64,000 bases of DNA from Nemania diffusa (Eukaryota; Ascomycota; Sordariomycetes; Xylariales; Xylariaceae): contig JBBPUQ010000004.1 of the NCBI GenBank assembly GCA_038501195.1, forward strand, positions 2,852,001 through 2,916,000. The letters are read 5' to 3'. Numbering within the stretch: the stretch's first letter is position 1; the number at the start of each line of letters is the position of its first letter. The translations under genes and the position numbers were made by a program. The notes below the pieces were generated by a model that searched no databases, was not told where the DNA came from, and saw only the letters and a program-made list of their open reading frames with translations. This document shows positions 56,939 to 64,000 of the stretch, one piece after another.

Positions 56939-57996
56939 TTTAGGAGCTCTGAACAGACAGGATACGAACGGGAATTGGCACTTTCCTATGACGACCGCAC
57001 GAGATGTTAGAGAATAGAGAATAAGAATATCTCACCTGGTAGGTACCTAAGACGATGTTGGTGCTGGTGTTGGTCCTAGCTTCAACATTTGTCGGAAGCT
57101 TCAGCATCCGGGGCTGTTTCAGGGGACCAATGATGTCACATCAAAGGTCCTAATTGAGTTTGGCATTGGCTGCCGAACCAACCATCAACTACCCATCCTT
57201 TTCTCCGATATATCGGCAAGCCGCGGCTGTTCGTAACACAATTGCAATTAATTCCATACACTGATTCTTGACCGCTTCTTGTTCTGTGATATTTTGGAAT
57301 AAACGGGTTATCACAAACAAACCAAGGTACCTGTCAATAAAGTAGGTACCTAAGGTACTGCTGTATTCTGTAGGTGGGAATTCCGCTAAGTTAAGCTAAG
57401 CCAGTAAGTGAGACCCAAGGACCTGGCTAAACCGCGAGCTAAAAAGTTCCTCCCCCAGAAAGCACCCCTGTCCCTGCACTTGCCTAAATTTAATGCTAAT
57501 CATTGTACGTGTACAGAATTTAGACTAGAAGGTGCACCATACAGATCTTTTGGGGCGCATAGGTAATCACTGCCTACCTAATCTATTAAATTCTGTCTAC
57601 CTACCATCTACTTCCAATACCTTGCCCAGGTAGAACAGTGAGGCGTCGGACGATTTCTCAAGGCTCACATAACCAAGCCTTTTGCACCACTTTATGACGT
57701 GACGCATCGCGTTCTGGATTGCTGCTCTACGCATAGCCCCCCATCACCAACCGGTCTTCAGACTGCTGCTTGAAAGGTCGGTTGCACCGCCGTGCTGTCA
57801 TATTAGAAGGAAGCCTAGGTTAGGCACTTTGCAGTCCATCCAGCTCGCCACCGCCAACGTCCCATTCGGCATCTAGCCAACCATCCAACCCCGCCAACAC
57901 AACACAACACACTATTGCGAGGCACTATTGTTCACATATCGCGCTTCACCGTCTCTATCCGGAGAGTGTACAGTTCTTCATACGCCTTGGTGCAAA
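56939..57996. promoter_or_regulatory. Divergent promoter region (1.06 kb)
   Basis: Non-coding DNA between two outward-facing genes. It has several short GGTACCT and CCTACCTA runs (57040, 57330-57360, 57590-57605) of the kind common in this genome. No gene seen. Confidence 0.4.
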
Positions 57997-58677
57997 ATGG
58001 ATGACGTAGAAGACACCGCCGCCGCCATGGCTGCGGCAATGGGTTTTTCCAGCTTCGGTGCCCAAAAGCCCAACAAGCGCCGCAAGTTTAACCCTAGCAC
58101 GGATGCTTTCGTCGATTCGATCTCGCCTGAAGCATCCACTCTCCCTTTCCATGGGTATGCCGACAACTACATAACAACCACGGGCTCCAACACCATCCCT
58201 TTAGGCCGCAGAAGGCAAGCCTCGAACACGGATGAAATTGACCTCGACGACGAAGATGATGAAAATGAAGGACATCGTTCTTTAGGTGGTCCACCAGCCC
58301 AGCAGATCACGACAGATGACGATGAGGACCCCGAACCTCAGTACCTCGACACCTCGCACCCATCCGCACCCATTGTTGCCGATCCCGCTGATGACCTTCA
58401 GTCCAAGATTGACGCCATAGTTGGTAGTTCGGCCGACGCACATGCTTCCCCACAGGGATCTTCTTCGGTTGTCGATAACGGGCATTCGAGTCGTGGTGGC
58501 CGTGGAGGACGTCAGCACAATATGAATCGAGGCGGTCAATCAGGGACTAACTGGTGGGAGGATTATTATGACCCTGCCTTCATCGTCAACCCCTGGGATA
58601 ATCTCGAAAAAGCTAACGGCTTGGAACCCCGCGGATCGTGGGTTTCTTGGGAAGAGGCCAAGGCAGCAAAAGCTTAA
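57997..58677 (+). CDS. Hypothetical acidic/RGG protein (226 aa), probably nuclear
   Basis: A single exon. I chose the ATG at 57997 (MDDVEDTAAAMAAAMGF) because the frame upstream lacks a better start and the acidic Ala-rich N-terminus looks native. It contains a basic nuclear-localisation-like KPNKRRKFNP, an acidic tract DEIDLDDEDDENEG, a Gly/Arg-rich segment SSRGGRGGRQHNMNRGG, and a C-terminal aromatic motif WWEDYYDPAFIVNPWDNLEK ending in SWEEAKAAKA. RGG segments often bind RNA. The family is not recognised beyond looking like a conserved filamentous-fungal protein. Confidence 0.75.
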   Translation: MDDVEDTAAAMAAAMGFSSFGAQKPNKRRKFNPSTDAFVDSISPEASTLPFHGYADNYITTTGSNTIPLGRRRQASNTDEIDLDDEDDENEGHRSLGGPPAQQITTDDDEDPEPQYLDTSHPSAPIVADPADDLQSKIDAIVGSSADAHASPQGSSSVVDNGHSSRGGRGGRQHNMNRGGQSGTNWWEDYYDPAFIVNPWDNLEKANGLEPRGSWVSWEEAKAAKA

Positions 58678-60277
58678 GGCTGCTTGTCTCTTTTGAAGCA
58701 GCTACGGTTACAACTTTCAACTTGTCTTGCCTTTCCAGCTACGACTACGAACATAACTTTGAATCTTGACACACAGTCATTCAATAAGGTATTGAATTAG
58801 CATGTGGGCAAAGGCTAACGTACTCACCAACATCCACTGCTCGTTTTATCCAGATCGACACTAGGTACGCCATGCTCGATCGTTATTCGACCTGATTCAG
58901 AGATAAAAGGCTACTCCCGAGACATCACAAGATCACGTGATCACCTTCAACACATACGATGGCGTACCCCTCCGCACACGGTTGGACGACCTCCACGCCC
59001 CTATGCATGGATAGGACAACCCCTACCTATACCCCTACCCTCGCTAAGAGCTGGAGAGCATACCGGAAGGTACAGGTACATTCAAAGTGCCTACATCGCG
59101 GGTACATTGAAACTACATTGGGTCTGCCGCCAAACGGGGAATCAGTGTATTACTGCCGCTAGAAGCAACGCCGTTTCTATCCAATCACAAGGATCCTAAG
59201 AAAACCCTCCAACCACCCATAACACCACCGCCTAAGCTCTTATTCCCTATACAAAACAGGGAAGCCTATACCGCCAGAAGAGGAAAGGCGTGGTCCTTTC
59301 ATCGGGTGTAGTAGGCGTGACTTATCTACAAAAGATACCTTGTCCGTCTTTCGCCCCGAGTGTGTACCTAAGGCATCCCATCCCACCCTAAGAACATACA
59401 TGTGTGTCCCTCAGCCCTCCCCCGGCTCTCGGTTACCCAGGCGCAGATCTACCAGCCCTAGGAGCCACACCGGTCGCACGCAGGTCATGCTGTCTCGCAT
59501 ACGTGCCTACGTCCCTGCTCGATACTCATATCATGTACATTTAGCCCATGTAGCCCGGAATCGCCCGGAATCGTCCAATCATAAGTCATAATCTTGTCAA
59601 ACCCATCTTCCCCTGTCCTCGCTAGCTCCTCTCGTCCCATCGCTGTACGTCAGCACGTGTCTGACCAGGTACTATCCGCGTGGGGAGAGAATCGAGCCGG
59701 ATGCAGGAACAGATGGCACTACCATCCCCTACGCCTGCTGCTGCCCACGCCCAGCGGAAGTACCAAGCCACTGGCGCTGCGTAAAGCAGCGATGCACATG
59801 GGCGTCTATTTGCCGCGCAGCCGACAGACGTCAACCGCAGCTTATCAGCGCGCCCATGGCACGTTTCCACCCAACCAAACGCGGTGGAGGGTGTGTGCGG
59901 ATCCAAAAATGGCAGAAATCTAAGAAACACCGCTTTGAGAAGGAGGGGTGTGTGCATTCAAAGTATTTCCCACACACGTGGCAGAAAGCAGTACGATGGC
60001 GCACGCAGCTGATCTCGCATATCGAGATCTTGCATAGTTCGCCCGCCCTCTTTGCATTAGGGCCCGGCTACTTTTCCTAATAGACAGACTCCAGGAACGC
60101 CGCTAAGAAATTAATAATCCATGGTTGTAGCCAAATGACAAGGGTAGAAAGGTTAAACTTTTAGGTTCCCGCACTTCCCTATTCCCCAGTTTTTGAGGCT
60201 CTGCTATGTCGTGCAGTGCGGCTCAAATCTCTGCGTTTGCGGTTCGCAGAGATGGGAAAAGACAAGTAGTACATGAA
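58678..60277. other. Intergenic region, 1.6 kb, no gene supported
   Basis: Frames of 65-110 codons exist on both strands but show no motif, splice structure or codon pattern. CCTACCTA/ACCCCTACC-like short repeats occur near 59020-59040. I see nothing further. Confidence 0.45.
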
Positions 60278-60992
60278 TTAGTATTCGGGTGACGGATATC
60301 GTTCCCGCGCCTTCTGGTACTCTTTTGAGTGCTTCTTCTCGGCCTTCTTTTTCATGGATCTGTTTTTAGACTGTTAGTCAAATTTCCCGGTCACTCTTTT
60401 CCCAAGGATCAAACTTACGAGACTTTCTTAGATGTCCACTCAAGATTCGTCCGTACTTCCTGCGCATCCCGCACACCATCGGCAAAGCGAGCGCGCGACT
60501 TGGCCAGACGTGCTTGCGCCTTTGCCTGTAACTCTAAGAGCTCGCGGTGCTTGGCGTTAAGGGTGCCAGAACTGCGGTTTTATTAGTGATTTCTCTTCAT
60601 GAAATCTAAATATGATAGTCAGGAACTTACGTCTGTGCCTGTGTCACGAGACTTCGGTCTAGCGGCAGAGGGTCGAAGGCGTTAGAGAACCGGTCTTGCA
60701 TATACTCATTGAAATCAACACCGCTGGCAGACGCGGTGCTGTCGTTGCCGTAGTAATAGCAGTCAGCAGCGCCGCCGGCGGCCGAAGACCCTGAAGAGAC
60801 GGCCGCCGCGCTGCTGCCACCGTACGAGTAAGTCGCGCCTCCAGACGACACGACGGATGGGTCTGCCGTCTCTGGTGGTGAGACACCGTAAGAGGGGTTG
60901 GTGTATCCATACGGGTACGTGTACGAGGTGTCTACATCCTTCGATGGCATTGACACCCCGCTGGTGTAGTACTGTGATGAGTAGGCGGCCAT
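60278..60992 (-). CDS. KxDL-domain protein, BLOC-1 subunit KXD1-like
   Basis: Three exons (60992-60631, 60571-60419, 60359-60278; introns 59 bp each) encode 198 aa. The N-terminal 90 residues are Tyr/Ser/Gly-rich and probably disordered (MAAYSSQYYTSGV...). From about residue 100 the chain reads FNEYMQDRFSNAFDPLPLDRSLVTQAQTSGTLN and continues as one long coiled-coil helix (ELLELQAKAQARLAKSRARF, SMKKKAEKKHSKEY). This matches the KxDL family, whose members belong to the BLOC-1/BORC-type complexes acting in endosome-to-lysosome/vacuole traffic. Here the family's KxDL position reads PLDRSL. The leader upstream is CT-rich on the minus strand. Confidence 0.8.
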
Positions 60993-63900
60993 TATGGAGA
61001 CTATGTTTGTATTTGGTGTAGACAAGCAAGGGATGTGAGCTGGGACGGGAGTGGGTTAGGGGATGCTAGTACTGTGAAGTAGATAGGTACTAGACAGGAA
61101 GGTGATATCAAGGTATATGAGGTGTAAGACTTTGTGTCTTTGTGTGTGTATGTGGATGTATGTCTTGTGTGCTGGTCTGGACCTTGACTGAGACTGAAGT
61201 CGGAGATGCTTTTCGCGATGGGATTTTGAAAAATTTGGAAGGGGAGTAAGAAGTCTGTGAGCTTTCTGTGAAGAGGAAAGTGATAGAGAAGAAAGAAAGA
61301 AAAGAGAATTCCAACCCGTCGAGAACTCACCCTTTTATACTTTTTTCCAACGGCCAACTCTCGCTCAAAACGCCGTCGAGGGCAAGAGAAATCGGCCATT
61401 GCCTCTAGACCGTCCATCCCCTGCGGTCCTATTCGTCCGATCTAGGTACGAACATAGAATGGAGGATGGGGGACGTAACACAGCTACTAGAAGGAGGGAA
61501 GAAGATAGTAACGACGCAAGCCGATACTTGCACTTTACGATCCCCACCCCCCGTCTGCTCGCTTCTCCCCTGCTCCTTGGAGCGGATAGATCAAGTAAGG
61601 AGTGAGAACGCACATGTGATAGGAATTGATAGATAGGTAGATAGGTCAAGCCGGGGGCGGCCAGGCCGAATGTGAAAAGGGGGAAGAGCTACGAGATTGA
61701 TAGACACACACACGTACACATACACATCTACATCTATCTAGCGTACATAATACGATGGCGGCGGCGGGAAGGGGGGGGGGATATTCGAGACAGAGCCCCA
61801 TGTGAGATACAAACATAGATACATACGTACCTACATACATAATGTGGTGATAGGGGGTACCCCGGCGCAAACGAATGACGGGGAAGACTTGTACCGCGCA
61901 CTCGGATCCCACGCAAGAGCCGAGGCGCGGAAAATAACGACTGGGGAAATTGGCAATAATGCGGCGACAGCGAGGGGAGGGGAGGGGGGAGAATACTACG
62001 ATGGGAATATGGGGATTCACGAGCTCACCCACGAAATGCTACTGTTTGGATCGGAATGCCCTAGACTTGTGCTAGGAACCTTACCTGAGGATCCATATTG
62101 CTACCCTACATTTGCTACCCTACATAAGCAACGACGTTTTCGTCGTTGGTAGTAGGCATATACGTGTGTGCGTGTATGCGTGTGTATACGTGTGTACTTC
62201 AGACCCACGGAAAGTGTACATACGGGTAGGCAAAGGCGTGTGTCTAAGTACCAAACGGCGCGCGTTTTCTCCCCCGTTATCGTTCCTCACGTCGAATATC
62301 ACCCGCTACTTCTCCGGCTTGTGGGGTGGCACGTGGGGATACTACGTTCCCATGTACGTATGCCTCTCGTACCGTGGGAGAGAACGAAGACGTGCTACGG
62401 TGGCGGACGGTGCTGTAGCCGGCGCGTTGATACAACACCCACTCACCCTTGCAGATGGGGGGGGGGGGGGGGGATATATGACTATCTTGTTAGAGGCAGG
62501 TGTATGTGAGGGCTGGGGCAGCTCGGGTGCCTAGACGGTTTGGCGTCGCCGGCAGGTCGTTCACAGACCCAGATCGACGGGTGAACGTCATATTCCGCCT
62601 TGGGCATCCTGGGTGGGCACGGCAGGTAAGCAGGATTCGCCTACCTATGGGATTTGGGGGGCGTACAGCTATCAGCATGGTAGGTATACTTGGAGGAAGC
62701 CTGCATTAGCTGCTCAGGGGTCGTGAAGCGAGGTCGGGGTGTGCATGTTAGATAGGAAACTGGATCTGGATGTCGGTCTATATGCCAAGAGCGTGATGAG
62801 CTTCAACTCTGCAGTGGGCATCTGACGGGGCGGCCGGCGAATGAGCTACGCCGGCAAGGTGGATAAGGAATAAGACAAGATGGAGTGGGAGCTGACATGG
62901 GAAGTTTCTTCCGGCTCGATATCAGTAGAACCCAAGGCCTTCCAGCAAAGGCGGGACGAGGGGGACTGTGAGGATGAGATGAGGCAGCGGCAAGGGTTCC
63001 TCTGTATAAGCAGTACGTACGAGAACGATAGCAGTGGCTTTCGAACGGATCACCACGTGGTACGCAGTCAACTTGAAGGTGGGACTACATACATAAGTAA
63101 TGTCGGGATTCGCCGCGGAAACAGAGCCTGCCAGGTTTTATGCTGGGAGGGATGCTAGGAGGGATGCTCGGGCGGGCGTGCGGGCGTTGTGTGGCTGTTG
63201 ATATCAAAGCATGTCGAAATTCCCACCGCCTCGGCGTCATCCACTCATATTTCTGGGCTAATATAGTCAGAACCCAGTACATGCGCAACAACCGCGCGCT
63301 GACGCTAAGAGACAAAAAAGAGCCAACGCCAGAGACAGATAGATGCAAAAGCGGCGATAGGTTTCATACACCGCGCGCGCGACTCAAGCAAGAGAAGGGA
63401 AGTAAAGAGGGAGAAGGGGGAGGGGGCGTGCGAGAATCAAAGCTGGCCCTCCGTCGTTATTGCAGAATAATAGGCCGAGGGCCCCGTTGGAGGCACGCCG
63501 AGGACGGGAGTGGGTGAGAAAAAGAGGGAGGCAATTAAGCCATTAGACGTCAGAATGGATGTTCGAAATTGCCAGAGCCGTCGGTTACTGGTCAGGTCAG
63601 GCAGAGATGCAGCATGTTGGGCATTTTGGTGTCATGATGTGTTGTCAGGCCCGGAGCCAGCCAACTAGATTGATTTATTTATTAGCTATCGCAAATTGCC
63701 TTTCTGCACAAGTTCCCCGTCGATTGATTGATTACCCAGCCAGGTCTCTTCGAGATACATAGGAGAGATGTCTCTTTTTTTTATACCTAACTTCTGGAGG
63801 CCCCTTCTCAGATAGGTCTCTCTTGGGCCAGCAAGATGGACAATTGAGCATTGAGCATCAATCTTCGTGTTGAACTGGACAGGTGGAAATTCTAGCAATT

Positions 63901-64000
63901 TCGTCAAGTCAATTTTCTGATTGGCCGAAAAATTGATGGAATTGCGGGAATTCTCCCTAGGAAACCTGCATCGGCATGTCTGAGTTTGAAAGACGAAAGA
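60993..64000. other. 3-kb region with no convincing gene
   Basis: It starts with the pyrimidine-rich leader of the KXD1-like gene (to about 61420). It also contains a CA/TG-rich stretch (61700-61740 and 62160-62200), a poly-G run (about 62458-62474) and GGGATGCTAG-type short tandem units near 63148-63170. Short frames on both strands lack motifs. The promoter or an upstream exon of a gene beyond the window may lie here. Confidence 0.45.

Noticed and set aside
61700..64000. Several 60-140-codon frames on both strands
   Set aside because: They overlap microsatellites or GC-rich simple sequence and show no motif, conserved start or splice pattern.

Overview
The window is nuclear DNA of a filamentous ascomycete (Pezizomycotina, possibly a Sordariomycete). 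The support is short GT-AG introns of 49-190 bp with CTAAC/CTGAC-like branch points, a fungal PKS-NRPS, an AflR-like Zn2Cys6 regulator, RIP-type transition mutations, and intergenic DNA rich in CCTACCTAGGTACC-type runs. The species cannot be named from the sequence.

Layout. 1-361: 3' end of a SAM-methyltransferase gene. 490-2863: a copy of a dispersed repeat followed by a 611-aa coiled-coil protein of unknown function. 3143-34953: a gene-dense stretch that looks like a secondary-metabolite gene cluster. It holds a secreted BBE-type FAD oxidoreductase (-), a KS-AT-DH-MT-KR-ACP-C-A-T-R PKS-NRPS (+), a 14-TM MFS exporter (-), a LovC-type trans-acting enoyl reductase (-), an AflR-like regulator (-), a Gfo/Idh/MocA oxidoreductase (+), a group A flavin monooxygenase (-), a 2OG-Fe(II) dioxygenase (+) and a tartrate/D-malate-type dehydrogenase (+). 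35048-43689: an extremely AT-rich 8.6-kb block with 140-bp terminal inverted repeats whose differences are all transitions, flanked by an 8-bp direct repeat. I read it as a RIP-destroyed transposon. 44131-47089: a small two-exon gene and a serine beta-lactamase-like hydrolase. 47.8-48.5 kb: two more copies of the dispersed repeat. 48782-60992: mostly housekeeping-like genes, namely a helical STAND-N-like protein, a phosphate transporter, a CIR-N-domain protein, two conserved-looking hypothetical proteins and a KxDL-domain BLOC-1-like protein. 60993-64000 shows no convincing gene. Two MITEs of one family lie at 26804-26991 and 54412-54609.

How the cluster may work. The PKS half would build a methylated chain, with enoyl reduction supplied in trans because no ER domain is visible. 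The NRPS module would condense it with a selected monomer, and the terminal reductase-like domain would release it. FAD, flavin and 2OG enzymes could tailor the product, the MFS protein could export it, and the AflR-like protein could regulate the genes. In this sequence the synthetase gene is broken by an exact 26-bp tandem duplication at the end of the methyltransferase domain. Unless that is an assembly error, this strain should not make the full product. The adenylation and release domains also carry unusual residues. All exon structures were inferred by hand from splice signals and reading-frame continuity.
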